A stretch of DNA of 64,000 bases from Paracoccaceae bacterium (GCA_028284705.1 JANQRE010000005.1:1-64000); one strand, 5' to 3'; counted from the first letter of the stretch, positions 1 to 9,421 are shown. The notes: a model not told the origin generated them from the letters alone. Translations and numbers: made by a program.

Positions 1-19
1 TTTGAAAAGGCTGCTTCCG

Positions 20-1072
20 TCAGTCGAATGTGCCCGTCACCCGAGCGAGCAGCATGAAAGCGCGGGAGGTGCGGGTGTCGGCGAGGCGGATGATGTCGGC
101 ATCGGTGGCGAACTCGGCGAATTTTGCGAAGGTCTTGTCGAACTGGCGCAGGAAGTGGTGCACCGCGTCGCGGAACACGGGGTCGGAGCGCATGCGACCG
201 GAACTGAGCGCAATGGAGGAGCGGTCGTGGATGCCGCCCAAGGGCGCGATGGATTTGCCGCGTTCGCCGGCGGCGAATTGGCGCCAGAGCTCGGGGCGGG
301 CGCGGTCGGGGCGCAGATCGTCCATATAGATGCCGTCCTGGCTGAGCAGCGTCAGCACGTCCTGGCTGGCGCGGACCAGACGGGCGGAGATCGGATCGCC
401 GAGGGCTTTGCGCAACTGACGGAAGCCTTCGGCATCGTCCTCGTTCTCCGGGAAGTTCAGCGCGCCGATGAAGTCATCAACCGAGAGCGGAGAGGTCGTG
501 GCGGGCGGCGGCGTGCCAAGTTCCAGCGACGGCTGCGTATTGCCCGGTTCCGGCCCGGAGGCTTTGCCGAGCGCCGCGGGGGCTGCAACGGCAGGCACGG
601 CGGCCTCACGCGCGGTGGCGAAGGTCGCGATGGCGGTTTCCGTCTGGCGCTGACGGGCGGCGATCTCGTCGAGCTTCTTCTCGACGGCGGGTTTGATACC
701 CATGCCGGCGGTCTGGCTCTGGTTGATATAGGCGTTGCGCATCGCGTCGATGGCGGCTTGCAGGCGCGCGGCTTCCTCGCGCATGACCTTCGCGGTCTTG
801 GCGACGGTCGCGCCGATCCAGATCAAGGCCACCGGCAGGAAGATTGCCAGCATCGACATGACATAGCCGGTCTGCGTGGTCTCCTGATCGGCGGGGCGCC
901 AGAAGAGAAAATAAGCCGCCACCCCCGCGAGCCAGAGACCAGTGAGCACCAAAGCGATGATATCGGCCGCCATCAGCCCACGATCCGGGCGGTGATAGAC
1001 ACCCAGATCAATCGGCTTGTCGCCCGGCAGGACCTGTCCCGCCTTGGGGGGTTCTGGCGGTTGCTCGGTCAT
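20..1072 (-). CDS. two-helix membrane protein of unknown function
   Basis: This 350-residue protein has no function I recognise. A proline-rich N-terminus is followed by two hydrophobic helices at about residues 35-58 and 70-91. A charged, probably coiled-coil stretch (about 92-150) comes next, then an Ala/Pro/Thr-rich linker (about 165-195) and a C-terminal helical domain of about 150 residues. The layout suggests inner-membrane anchoring with a cytoplasmic helical domain. I chose the ATG at 1072 because it lies directly after the greA stop (1074-1076), which implies cotranscription with greA. A longer reading inside greA is possible but less likely. Confidence 0.7.
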   Translation of the reverse strand: MTEQPPEPPKAGQVLPGDKPIDLGVYHRPDRGLMAADIIALVLTGLWLAGVAAYFLFWRPADQETTQTGYVMSMLAIFLPVALIWIGATVAKTAKVMREEAARLQAAIDAMRNAYINQSQTAGMGIKPAVEKKLDEIAARQRQTETAIATFATAREAAVPAVAAPAALGKASGPEPGNTQPSLELGTPPPATTSPLSVDDFIGALNFPENEDDAEGFRQLRKALGDPISARLVRASQDVLTLLSQDGIYMDDLRPDRARPELWRQFAAGERGKSIAPLGGIHDRSSIALSSGRMRSDPVFRDAVHHFLRQFDKTFAKFAEFATDADIIRLADTRTSRAFMLLARVTGTFD

Positions 1073-1073
1073 C

Positions 1074-1544
1074 TTAGACGTATTTGACCTCCAGGACTTC
1101 GTAATCCTTGGTGCCGCCGGGCGTGCGCACTTCGACGCTGTCGCCTTCTTCCTTGCCAATGAGCGCACGGGCGAGAGGTGATTTGATGTTCAGAAGGCCC
1201 TTTTCGATGGCGGCTTCGGCCTCGCCGACGATCTGATAGGTCTTTTCTTCCTCGGTGTCTTCATCCACGAGTTTGATCGTGGCACCAAACTTGATCGCGC
1301 CGGAAAGTTTTGCAGGGTCAATGACTTCCGCGAGCGAGATCATACCTTCGAGTTCCTTGATGCGGCCCTCGATGAAGCTTTGTTTCTCCTTGGCGGAGTG
1401 GTATTCGGCGTTTTCCGACAGATCGCCATGCTCGCGGGCCTCGGCAATCGCCTTGATGATTGCGGGGCGTTCCTCGGTCTTCAAATGTTTCAGCTCACTG
1501 TCCAGAGCTTTATAGCCCGTGGGCGTCATGGGAATTTTTTCCAT
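1074..1544 (-). CDS. greA: transcription elongation factor GreA
   Basis: GreA rescues backtracked RNA polymerase by stimulating cleavage of the transcript 3' end. The 156-residue length is normal for the family. The N-terminal coiled coil (about 1-75) carries the acidic tip [11 protein letters not shown] that reaches into the polymerase secondary channel, and the C-terminal FKBP-like domain ends in the usual '[11 protein letters not shown]' region. The start MEKIPMTP is standard. The gene precedes the two-helix membrane protein gene with essentially no gap. Confidence 0.97.
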   Translation of the reverse strand: MEKIPMTPTGYKALDSELKHLKTEERPAIIKAIAEAREHGDLSENAEYHSAKEKQSFIEGRIKELEGMISLAEVIDPAKLSGAIKFGATIKLVDEDTEEEKTYQIVGEAEAAIEKGLLNIKSPLARALIGKEEGDSVEVRTPGGTKDYEVLEVKYV

Positions 1545-1641
1545 AGATCGATCTTCTCGAAACGCGCGCGTTTCAGCGCAGTTAAATCACTTCACCTTGA
1601 TTGGTGTCTATTTGCAAGTTTTGGGAGAGGCGGGAGATCGC

Positions 1642-1791
1642 CTACCAGCTTTTGGCGACACCCACTTCTGCACGACCTGTAATCGTGATGCCAGGGGCGG
1701 GTTTTACATCCTTGGTCGGGGTCGTTGGCTCACCATCCACGCCGCAAGCAGCGAGGCCCAGAAGGGCTGCAAAGATCAGGGAAAGTCTCAT
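1642..1791 (-). CDS. very small lipoprotein downstream of argH
   Basis: This 49-residue reading frame begins [16 protein letters not shown], a signal sequence with a lipobox whose lipidated cysteine would be residue 16. A short Pro/Thr-rich tail follows (about 33 residues). Its ATG overlaps the argH stop codon (ATGA at 1788-1791), so it is translationally coupled to argH. Function is unknown. The clean lipobox, exact overlap with argH and an in-frame TAG stop support a real gene despite its size. Confidence 0.75.
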   Translation of the reverse strand: MRLSLIFAALLGLAACGVDGEPTTPTKDVKPAPGITITGRAEVGVAKSW

Positions 1792-3182
1792 GCCAATTTC
1801 TCCTTCCAACGCGCGATCTGCGCCCGCACTTGAGCGGGCGCCGTGCCGCCGTAACTGGTGCGGCTTGCGACTGAATTATGCATACCCAGCACCTCAAAAA
1901 CACCCTCGGTGATGTCACTATGGACAGATTTCATCTGCTCCAGCGTCAGATCCGGCAGATCGCAGCCCTGATCCTCAGCCAGTTTCACCAGTGCTCCCGT
2001 CACATGATGGGCGTCGCGGAAGGGCATATCAAGGGTGCGGACCAGCCAATCGGCAAGATCGGTGGCGGTGGAGAAACCTGAGGAGGCCGCGGCCTCAAGG
2101 TTTTCGCGATTGGCTTGCATGTCCGAGACCATGCCTGTCATGGCGGCCAAGGCCAGCATCAGGTTGTCAGCGGCGTCGAAGGTCTGTTCCTTGTCCTCCT
2201 GCATGTCCTTGGAATAGGTCAGTGCAAGGCCCTTCATCACCATGGTGAGCGCGGTGTTGGCCCCGAAGATACGAGCGATCTTGGCGCGGATCAGCTCAGC
2301 CGCGTCGGGGTTCTTCTTTTGCGGCATGATCGAGGAGCCGGTGGAGAACCGGTCGGAAAGCGCCACGAAGCGGAACTGGGCGGAGGACCAGATGACAAGC
2401 TCTTCGGCGAGGCGGGAGAGGTGCATCGCGCAGATCGAGGCGGCGGAGAGGAAATCGAGCGCGAAATCGCGATCCGCGACCGCATCGAGCGAATTTGCAG
2501 AGGGTCGGTCGAAGCCGAGCGCCTTCGCCGTCATATCCCGGTCGATGGGGAAGGAGGTGCCGGCGAGAGCTGCCGCGCCCAAGGGGCACTCATTCATCCG
2601 TTTGCGCGCGTCGCCGAAACGCTTGTAGTCGCGCTTTAGCATCTCGACATAGGCCAGCATGTGATGGCCCCAGGTCACGGGCTGCGCGGTTTGCAGGTGG
2701 GTGAAGCCCGGCATCACCCAATCGGCGCCCGCCTCGGCTTGTACCAGAAGCGCCTGCTGCAGCGCCGTGATCGCCGCCATCGCCTGATCGCACTGATCCC
2801 GCACCCAGAGCCGGAAATCGAGCGCCACCTGATCGTTGCGCGAGCGCGCGGTGTGCAGACGACCCGCGGGTTCGCCGATCAGCTCCCGCAGCCTGGCCTC
2901 CACATTCATGTGAATGTCTTCAAGTTCCGTTGAGAATTGAAACTTTCCGCTTTCAATCTCTGACAAGACCGTGAGCAGGCCTTTCCGGATCGCCTCTGCG
3001 TCGCTATCCGTTACGATACCTTGCGCGGCCAGCATGCTCGCGTGGGCCCGGGAGCCTTCGATATCCTGAGCGGCGAGGCGACGATCAAAGCCGATTGAGG
3101 CGTTGATCGCCTCCATGATCGCGTCAGGACCATCGGCAAAGCGCCCGCCCCACATGGTATTGGCTTGTTTGGTATCGGTCAT
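1788..3182 (-). CDS. argH: argininosuccinate lyase
   Basis: ArgH cleaves argininosuccinate to arginine and fumarate, the last step of arginine biosynthesis. The protein has 464 residues, typical for the family, and contains the fumarase/aspartase signature [11 protein letters not shown] with its catalytic serine loop, plus the N-terminal 'MWGGRF' and 'TARSRNDQ' motifs. The start at [13 protein letters not shown] was chosen over an upstream extension that would run into the divergent TlpA-like gene. Downstream it overlaps the small lipoprotein gene. Confidence 0.97.
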   Translation of the reverse strand: MTDTKQANTMWGGRFADGPDAIMEAINASIGFDRRLAAQDIEGSRAHASMLAAQGIVTDSDAEAIRKGLLTVLSEIESGKFQFSTELEDIHMNVEARLRELIGEPAGRLHTARSRNDQVALDFRLWVRDQCDQAMAAITALQQALLVQAEAGADWVMPGFTHLQTAQPVTWGHHMLAYVEMLKRDYKRFGDARKRMNECPLGAAALAGTSFPIDRDMTAKALGFDRPSANSLDAVADRDFALDFLSAASICAMHLSRLAEELVIWSSAQFRFVALSDRFSTGSSIMPQKKNPDAAELIRAKIARIFGANTALTMVMKGLALTYSKDMQEDKEQTFDAADNLMLALAAMTGMVSDMQANRENLEAAASSGFSTATDLADWLVRTLDMPFRDAHHVTGALVKLAEDQGCDLPDLTLEQMKSVHSDITEGVFEVLGMHNSVASRTSYGGTAPAQVRAQIARWKEKLA

Positions 3183-3213
3183 CGGGCTCGTCCCGTTTTG
3201 GAAAGTGAGACAT

Positions 3214-3768
3214 ATGCGTCTGTTGAGAACTCTGGTCCTATACGCGGCCCTGATTGTGGGGAGCAACCCCGCGCATGCCGATGTGGGGCAGTTGATGACG
3301 CTTGCGACCGGTGATCTGGCGAAGATTCGGTTCCATATGGCACCGAAACCGCTGCAGGCCGCGGCTTTTCATGATGAGGAGGGTCGCGAGGTCACTCTGG
3401 ACAAGTATCGCGGCAAATATGTGCTCTTGAACTTCTGGGCGCTCTGGTGCCCGCCCTGTGTGAAGGAGATGCCAGCGCTGAACCGGCTTGATGCGGCGAT
3501 TGGCGGGAATTTCGAAGTGGTGACGATCACCACGGGCCGAAACGCGCGCCATGCCGTGGACAAGTTCTTTGCCAAGAAAAACCTCACCCATCTGCCGAAG
3601 CTGTTCGATCCGAAATTTGCCCTGGCCCAATCGGTGGGCGTGCAAGGGCTGCCAGTGTCGATCTTCATCGCGCCGGACGGATCGGAAGTCGCACGGGTGC
3701 AAGGCGAGTTGGTCTGGGACAGTCCGCAAGCGCAAGCGTTGATCCAGGCCTGGATGGCGGGGAGCTGA
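3214..3768 (+). CDS. TlpA-family periplasmic thiol:disulfide oxidoreductase
   Basis: This is an exported thioredoxin-fold protein of 184 residues. A signal peptide (about 1-22, cleavage after AHA) is followed by a TlpA/AhpC-like domain with the redox motif WCPPC at 78-82 and a cis-proline loop (GLPVSIF, near 158). Proteins of this family reduce disulfides in periplasmic substrates such as cytochrome c maturation factors. The gene is divergent from argH with only 31 bases between the start codons, so the two promoters must overlap. The specific substrate cannot be read from the sequence. Confidence 0.88.
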   Translation: MRLLRTLVLYAALIVGSNPAHADVGQLMTLATGDLAKIRFHMAPKPLQAAAFHDEEGREVTLDKYRGKYVLLNFWALWCPPCVKEMPALNRLDAAIGGNFEVVTITTGRNARHAVDKFFAKKNLTHLPKLFDPKFALAQSVGVQGLPVSIFIAPDGSEVARVQGELVWDSPQAQALIQAWMAGS

Positions 3769-3849
3769 GTGCCGGGTTTTGCGCCGCGTGTGCCACGCGT
3801 CGCGGTGGGGCGGCTCGGTCCCTTCGGGACCTCGCCGCTTTGAATCCTA

Positions 3850-4050
3850 TGCCTCCGGCGGGAGTATTTTTGGACCAATGAAAATGGGCGGACCCAGTTG
3901 CTTTGGTGCCCGCCCTGGTTCAGTGGACATTGCCATCTTCACCGGTCGCGGTCATCGGCGCTCCCGCCTGTACCGCATAGCAACTGTGCAACGATTGAGG
4001 TTAAGGCTTTCCTAATCTTCATTGGTCCAAAAATACTCCCGCCGGAGGCA
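3850..4050. repeat. inverted pair of a dispersed 33-bp repeat between convergent genes
   Basis: Two exact 33-bp copies lie in opposite orientation at 3850-3882 and 4018-4050. They share the core GGAGTATTTTTGGACCAAT. As RNA the pair could fold into a 33-bp stem around a 135-nt loop. They occupy the 351-base gap between the convergent TlpA-like gene and gltX, where no other gene is visible, so they may act as a bidirectional terminator. A third, partly diverged copy occurs at 15921-15942. Confidence 0.8.
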
Positions 4051-4119
4051 CTGAATCTGGCGAGGCCCCGCAGGGGCCGAGCCCCGGGCGATTGGCGCAG
4101 CCAAGCGCAAAACCTGCCG

Positions 4120-5445
4120 CTAAGCTTTCGCTTTGACCACCTGCAAGAGCGGCATCAGCGAGGACATGTCGGGGCCGTGATCCATGCCCGTCAGTGCCTT
4201 GCGCAGCGGCATGAAGAGACCCCGGCCTTTGCGACCTGTTTTCTCTTTCACCGCTGAGGTCCAGGTGCGCCACGTGTCCGCGGCGAAGGGTCCATCGGGC
4301 AGGAGGGACAGGGCTTCTGCCACGAAGTCCTTGTCTTCGTCATCGATCACCGGATCGGCACCCTCGGTGCAGAGCGTCCACCAGCCTGCCAGATCGTGGC
4401 GCGTAGTGATGTTGTCGCGGGCGACCAGCCAGAAGGGTTCTTGGAGATCAGTGGGCACGCCGAGACCGTCTAGCGTGTCTTTCACCGCCGCCACCGGCAG
4501 CCCTTGCAGATGGTGCGCGGTGATCGGGAAGAGGTCTTCGACATCGAATTTCGTTGGCGCGGAGCCGAATTTCGTCAGATCGAAGCCCTCGATCAATTCC
4601 TCCATGGAGCCGCGCAGTCCGATAGGGTCGGAGGACCCAAGTCGCGCCATGTGAGACAGCAGCGCCAGAGGCTCGACGCCGCGGTCCCGCAGGTCGCGCA
4701 GGGCCAGCGTACCAAGGCGTTTGGAGAGAGCCTCGCCCTGAGGGCCGGTTAGCAGGGAGTGGTGGGCGAAGGACGGGACAGTGCCGCCCAAAGCCTCGAT
4801 GATCTGGATTTGTGTCGCGGTGTTGGTCACATGGTCGGAGCCGCGCACGACATGGGTGATGCCCATCTCTGTGTCGTCGACCACGGAGGCAATGGTGTAG
4901 AGCACCTGCCCATCGGCGCGGATCAGCACCGGGTCGGAGACCGAGGCGGCGTCGATGGAGATGTCGCCGAGGATGCCGTCAGTCCATTCGATCCGCTCCT
5001 GATCCAGCTTGAACCGCCAAACGCCGTCACCGCGCTCGGCGCGCAGCTTTTCTTTCTCCGCCTCTGAGAGGTCCAAGGCCGCGCGATCATAGACTGGCGG
5101 TTTGCCCATATTCAGAAGCTTCTTGCGCTTCAGTTCCAACTCGGTCGGCGTCTCGAACGCCTCATAGAAACGGCCCCGCTCCCGCAGCGTGTCGGCGGCG
5201 GCTGCATAGCGGTCGAGCCGTTCGGATTGGCGTTCGATGCGATCCCAGGTCAGTCCAAGCCATTCCAGGTCTTCCTGGATGCCATCGGCGTATTCCTGCG
5301 TTGAGCGCTCGGGGTCGGTATCATCAAGGCGCAGGATGAACTGGCCGCCCGATTTACGTGCGATCAGGTAGTTGAAGAGCGCAGTGCGCAGATTGCCGAC
5401 ATGGAGATAGCCGGTCGGCGATGGGGCAAATCGAGTGACGGTCAT
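4120..5445 (-). CDS. gltX: glutamyl-tRNA synthetase
   Basis: This class I aminoacyl-tRNA synthetase charges tRNA-Glu. The 441-residue protein has the HIGH-like motif YLHVGN at 13-18 and the KMSKS-like motif ALSKR near 240, and it starts with the typical MTVTRFAPSPTG. It is slightly shorter than many bacterial GltX proteins. Alphaproteobacteria often carry two GltX paralogues, and I cannot tell from this window whether this is the only one or the second copy. The gene is monocistronic here and convergent with the TlpA-like gene. Confidence 0.93.
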   Translation of the reverse strand: MTVTRFAPSPTGYLHVGNLRTALFNYLIARKSGGQFILRLDDTDPERSTQEYADGIQEDLEWLGLTWDRIERQSERLDRYAAAADTLRERGRFYEAFETPTELELKRKKLLNMGKPPVYDRAALDLSEAEKEKLRAERGDGVWRFKLDQERIEWTDGILGDISIDAASVSDPVLIRADGQVLYTIASVVDDTEMGITHVVRGSDHVTNTATQIQIIEALGGTVPSFAHHSLLTGPQGEALSKRLGTLALRDLRDRGVEPLALLSHMARLGSSDPIGLRGSMEELIEGFDLTKFGSAPTKFDVEDLFPITAHHLQGLPVAAVKDTLDGLGVPTDLQEPFWLVARDNITTRHDLAGWWTLCTEGADPVIDDEDKDFVAEALSLLPDGPFAADTWRTWTSAVKEKTGRKGRGLFMPLRKALTGMDHGPDMSSLMPLLQVVKAKA

Positions 5446-5581
5446 GGGCGTGTCCTTGAGGTTGCGCAGGCGAAAGCACAGTCATGCGCGAATGTCCAGT
5501 TGCGGAACCGCTCACGGGCTGTTGATCGCCGAACGCCCGCGCTGCGCTACAATAGGAATATTACAACAGGAGGAACTGCCC

Positions 5582-6499
5582 ATGTCCGTTAAATTATCCC
5601 GCCGTGCCGCGCTTGCCATGGGAGCGGCTGCCCCGTTCGCCGGTCTCGCGACCCAAGCCACCGCAAAAGCCGACATGAAAGGCGCTGATTTTGCCAAACA
5701 CCGCCGGTTCATGCTGGGCGATTTCGAAGTGACCACATTGCTCGCAGGCACCGCGACGCGAGAAGAGCCGCAGACCATCTTCGGCATGAATGTCAGTGCT
5801 GAAGAGTTCGCCGCCGCCTCGGAAGAGGCCTTTATCCCCGCCGACAAAGTGCAGTTCTTCTTTACGCCGACCGTCGTGAATACCGGATCGGAGCTTGTGC
5901 TCTTTGACACCGGGCTGAACCCGCAAGGGATCACCGGTGCGCTGGCCGCTGCTGGCTATACGCCCGATCAGGTCGATACGGTCGTCATTACCCATATGCA
6001 TGGTGACCATGTTGGTGGCCTGATGGGCGACGCTGGCGCGACCTTTGCCAACGCGAAATACATCACCGGCTCGGCGGAACATAACCACTGGTCCGGTGCC
6101 GATAGTGACGCGTTCAAAGGCAAGGTGCAGCCACTCAATGACCAGTTCACCTTCCTCGATGACGGCGGCTCTGTTGCTTCCGGCATCACCGCGATGGCGG
6201 CTTTCGGACACACTCCGGGCCATATGACTTACATGCTGGAAAGCGGCGGGCAGCAGTTGGTTCTGATCGCCGATCTGGCCAATCACCCGGTCTGGTCGCT
6301 GGCGAAACCCGATTGGGAAGTGCGCTTTGACATGGACAAAGCCGCTGCGGCGGCTGCGCGCCGTCAAGTCCTGGGCATGCTCGCCGCCGACCGCATTCCG
6401 ATGATCGGCTATCACATGCCCTTCCCGGCGGTCGGTTATGTGGCGGCCAAGGATGACGGGTTCGAATATGTGCCGATGAGCTATCAGATGATGCTGTAG
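5582..6499 (+). CDS. exported metallo-beta-lactamase-fold hydrolase
   Basis: The 305-residue protein has a Tat-like signal (SRRAALAMG, cleavage near residue 29) and an MBL fold with the di-zinc motif HMHGDH at 138-143. Further metal ligands are plausible at GHTPGHM and at the aspartate of LIADLANHP. A strong Shine-Dalgarno sequence (AGGAGG) precedes the ATG. The family includes lactonases, aryl sulfatases and other esterases, and the substrate cannot be deduced. A TACAAT -10-like box at 5548-5553 could belong to its promoter. It is divergent from gltX. Confidence 0.85.
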   Translation: MSVKLSRRAALAMGAAAPFAGLATQATAKADMKGADFAKHRRFMLGDFEVTTLLAGTATREEPQTIFGMNVSAEEFAAASEEAFIPADKVQFFFTPTVVNTGSELVLFDTGLNPQGITGALAAAGYTPDQVDTVVITHMHGDHVGGLMGDAGATFANAKYITGSAEHNHWSGADSDAFKGKVQPLNDQFTFLDDGGSVASGITAMAAFGHTPGHMTYMLESGGQQLVLIADLANHPVWSLAKPDWEVRFDMDKAAAAAARRQVLGMLAADRIPMIGYHMPFPAVGYVAAKDDGFEYVPMSYQMML

Positions 6500-6617
6500 G
6501 ATTTAGCTCAAACTGTTCGAATTATTGCGGAAAACCTGACTTGCGGGGAGCTGTTCTTAGCTCCCTGTCAACCCTTGTTGCATAGCGTCGCGGTGTCCAC
6601 TGGTGGGAGAAAAAACC

Positions 6618-7766
6618 GTGACAGACCAGATTATTGATTTAGCAACACATCAGACCTGTAAATTCATGGAAAGCATCGCGCAGCCCTGTTTTCTGCTCGA
6701 TGTACTGGGGCCGGGTGACTACCGTTTTGTCCATCTAAACAAACGCTTGACCGAGGAAACCGGCCTTCAGGTGGAGGAAATGGCAGGCCGCGCCCCGCAG
6801 GAAGTACTGCCGGCGCGGGTCGCCGACACCGTCACCGCCAACTATGAGAAATGTCGGGCAGATGCTGCCCCGCACTCCTACGTCGAATTGCTGGAGCTCA
6901 AAAACGGTACACAATGGTGGCGGACCAGCCTGTCGCCCATTCGCATCGATGACAGCACCGGGGAGGTCACGCAGATCCTTGGGATCGCCATCGATATCAC
7001 CGACAAAAAGGTTCAGGACATGGCGATGACCCAGGCCCTGAGCGAGCAGAAACAAACGGCGGAGAAAATCCGCGCCTTTGCGACGAATGCGATGCTGGAC
7101 GCGAAATCGGACCTCGCTACTGTGCTGGCCCATCTTGATATCCTGCGCGACGGGTTCATCGATCTCGGCGACAGCAAATTGCGCACCATGGAACTGATCG
7201 AGGAATTGGCGCTTGAGGCGATCAATACCCTGAACTCCGTTGTTGAGCAGGCGGACACCATCCATGCCACGGAAGATCGCGAAAACCAGATCGACCTGAA
7301 ACATATGTGCCGAGATATTGCCGCGGTGCTCGACCCGGATCATCGCCTGATCATGGAGTTTCCCGAGCAGCACGTGATCGGCGACTGGTCCGCCACGCAG
7401 ATCGTTCTGCGCTGTATCATGGAATACGCCGCGCGGCGCGCCCATGGCCAGGTCCAGGTTGCTGTTGCGGAGAGTGAGGACCACATGCTGGAGTTCCGGG
7501 TCAGCGATGACGGCGTGCCGCATCCGGGTGCCCTGCAGGGCGGGTCTGGGCTACCGAAGGGCATCGATTCGCGGTGGAATGGGAATATTGGCACGGCTGT
7601 GGGGCTGATTGAGACCCGTGGTGGCGCGTTGCGTTGCGACGTCGCCGAGGACAAAGGCCCCACGCTGATCTTTACCATGCCGGGATGTCTGGCGACCGAG
7701 AGCGCAGATCTAAAGCCGTCACGGTTCGCCCAATCGTTGGCTGCGGGCGCGCTTCGCCACAGCTAG
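6618..7766 (+). CDS. PAS-domain protein with degenerate histidine-kinase core
   Basis: The 382-residue protein begins with a PAS domain (about 20-130) followed by a helical dimerisation-like region and an ATPase-like C-terminal domain. The helix that should carry the phospho-accepting histidine (around FATNAMLDAKSDL) has none. The N-box position reads CIMEYAARRA without the usual asparagine, and the G1 box is reduced to SDDGVP. It is probably a signalling pseudokinase rather than an active kinase. I chose the GTG at 6618 because GGTGGGAG lies about 9 bases upstream; a GTG at 6603 is the alternative. It is convergent with the esterase gene. Confidence 0.75.
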   Translation: MTDQIIDLATHQTCKFMESIAQPCFLLDVLGPGDYRFVHLNKRLTEETGLQVEEMAGRAPQEVLPARVADTVTANYEKCRADAAPHSYVELLELKNGTQWWRTSLSPIRIDDSTGEVTQILGIAIDITDKKVQDMAMTQALSEQKQTAEKIRAFATNAMLDAKSDLATVLAHLDILRDGFIDLGDSKLRTMELIEELALEAINTLNSVVEQADTIHATEDRENQIDLKHMCRDIAAVLDPDHRLIMEFPEQHVIGDWSATQIVLRCIMEYAARRAHGQVQVAVAESEDHMLEFRVSDDGVPHPGALQGGSGLPKGIDSRWNGNIGTAVGLIETRGGALRCDVAEDKGPTLIFTMPGCLATESADLKPSRFAQSLAAGALRHS

Positions 7767-7768
7767 AT

Positions 7769-8575
7769 CTAGAGCTTACCCTCAGCGGTGAAGGTCTCCC
7801 AGGCGTATCTGAGATATTCCGACCGGAAGGAATGACCGCCTTCAAAGAGGCAGAAATCCATGAACTCGCCTGCCGCGTTTCTGCGGCGCGTGCAGTCAAA
7901 CATGGCACTTTCCATCGGCTCCGCGGCGCTGAACGTGCCGAAGCCAGCATACATGTCCATCGCTTCCGCGACATCGCCCTGATGCGTCGCAAGGATCGGG
8001 CGACCGGCGAGGGGCACAGTGCGGTCGGCATCGCCATGGATATGGATCAGGCTCTTAGCTGGTTCCGCGCAGGTCGCGGGCGGCTTTAGCCAGAAAGTGC
8101 CGGAGATCGGCGCAAAACCCGCGAATTGATGCGGGCGCGCGCAGGCGAGGTTCCAGGTCATCATGCCGCCAGCGGAAAATCCGGTTGCCATGAGCCGGTC
8201 CCGATCCACAGCGAAATTCGCCGCGACATGATCGAGCACGGCATCGACATAGGCGAATTCGACCTCGCCGTCGCTGTCCATATGTTGCGGTGAATTGGGG
8301 AGGACCCAATCGTCATCGGCGGATTTCAGGGCGATGAAGGCGAGCCCCATATCCGAGACCATGCGGCGCAGATTGCGGTTGCGCATCAACCCCGCCGCCG
8401 AGCCGCGATAACCATGTGCGAAGACAATCGCCCCGACCTTGCTGGTGCCGTCATGACCCTCAGGCATGGCAATGCGGTAGGTCCGCTCACCGATCTGACA
8501 ATCTGTATCCGGACCACAAGCGGCAGCCGGAAGTGCGGAGAGGGCGAAGGCGAAGACAGCGGTGAAGAGGCGCAT
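7769..8575 (-). CDS. LpqC/polyhydroxybutyrate depolymerase-like secreted esterase
   Basis: This 268-residue alpha/beta hydrolase has a signal peptide (about 1-18). The nucleophile elbow GFSAGG places the catalytic serine at 134, the acid is likely in HGDADRTVP, and the base is in GGHSF near the C-terminus. The family includes feruloyl esterases and extracellular polyhydroxybutyrate depolymerases; the substrate is undetermined. The ATG at 8575 gives a clean signal peptide. It is divergent from the nuclease gene with about 140 bases of shared upstream DNA. Confidence 0.82.
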   Translation of the reverse strand: MRLFTAVFAFALSALPAAACGPDTDCQIGERTYRIAMPEGHDGTSKVGAIVFAHGYRGSAAGLMRNRNLRRMVSDMGLAFIALKSADDDWVLPNSPQHMDSDGEVEFAYVDAVLDHVAANFAVDRDRLMATGFSAGGMMTWNLACARPHQFAGFAPISGTFWLKPPATCAEPAKSLIHIHGDADRTVPLAGRPILATHQGDVAEAMDMYAGFGTFSAAEPMESAMFDCTRRRNAAGEFMDFCLFEGGHSFRSEYLRYAWETFTAEGKL

Positions 8576-8715
8576 GGGAGCTCCGTGATGTGATCTGTCG
8601 CAGAGTTGTCCCCGCAAGCTGCCCCGCGCTGCAAGTCACAAACGCGTAACCATGTTTGCAGGTTAAGCTTAAATTCGCGGCACGCACCGCTTATATGTCA
8701 GCGTGCGAGGGTAAA

Positions 8716-9366
8716 ATGATGCGAGTTATGATCACCGCGATGGCGGTGTTTGGCGTGAGTGTGGGGGCGCTCTGGGCCGATCTAAGAATTATCGATGGCG
8801 ACACGTTGGAGTTGGCGGGCGAGCGCTACCGGATTGCCGGTATCGATGCGCCGGAAGCCGGACAGCGCTGTTTGGATGCGAAAGGCATTTCGTGGGATTG
8901 CGGCGATGCCGCAACGCGGGCCCTGGATGCGCTGACATCGGGCAAGCGCGTGCGGTGCCATGGCGAGGGTCAGGACCTTTACGGTCGGATCATTGCCCGC
9001 TGCACTGCCAATGGGCGCGACATCGGTGGCGACATGGTGGCCAGCGGCATGGCCTGGGCGTTCAAGAAGTTCTCAGACGCCTATGTGGTTGACGAATTCA
9101 AGGCGAAATCGGCAGGCAGGGGCATCTGGCAGGGCCCCGCGCAACCGGCCTGGGCGTTGCGCGAAGAGGCCTGGAAGATCGCCGGACGACTGGCCCCGGA
9201 GGGTTGCCCGATCAAGGGAAATATCTCCGCGCGCGGCAAGATTTATCACATGCCTTGGTCGAGCGCCTATCGGAAGACCAAGATCGACCCCGCGCGCGGG
9301 GAGCGCTGGTTCTGCGACGAAGCCGCGGCGCAAAAAGCCGGCTGGCGCGCACCTCGGAGCCGCTGA
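8716..9366 (+). CDS. secreted thermonuclease-family (SNase) protein
   Basis: The 216-residue protein has an N-terminal signal or anchor (about 1-21) and a staphylococcal-nuclease fold with the expected IDGDTLEL, GIDAPE and LYGRIIAR segments carrying the catalytic Asp, Glu and Arg residues. A C-terminal module (about 165-216) with CPIKGNIS, IYHMPW and GERWFC is often fused to alphaproteobacterial SNase proteins. ATG 8716 was chosen because GAGGG lies just upstream; ATG 8719 is also possible. The enzyme would cleave extracytoplasmic nucleic acid. Confidence 0.85.
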   Translation: MMRVMITAMAVFGVSVGALWADLRIIDGDTLELAGERYRIAGIDAPEAGQRCLDAKGISWDCGDAATRALDALTSGKRVRCHGEGQDLYGRIIARCTANGRDIGGDMVASGMAWAFKKFSDAYVVDEFKAKSAGRGIWQGPAQPAWALREEAWKIAGRLAPEGCPIKGNISARGKIYHMPWSSAYRKTKIDPARGERWFCDEAAAQKAGWRAPRSR

Positions 9367-9367
9367 C

Positions 9368-9411
9368 AAGGATCTTCGAAAATCCTTGCATCAACGCGCT
9401 TTGAAGCGCGT
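9368..9411. terminator. double stem-loop between convergent genes (repeat family B, copy 1)
   Basis: Stem 1 is AAGGATCTTC paired with GAAAATCCTT (one mismatch, 9368-9387). Then comes the linker GCATCAA, then stem 2 ACGCGCTT paired with AAGCGCGT (9394-9411) followed by TTT. It lies two bases after the nuclease stop and 10 bases before the stop of the opposing gene, so it probably ends transcription from both sides. The same architecture recurs at 56109-56152. Confidence 0.7.
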
Positions 9412-9421
9412 TTTGCGCCGA

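Noticed and set aside
2-1087. 361-codon plus-strand frame opposite the first membrane protein gene
   Set aside because: The minus frame has two membrane helices and couples to greA. The plus translation is low-complexity Gly/Arg-rich.
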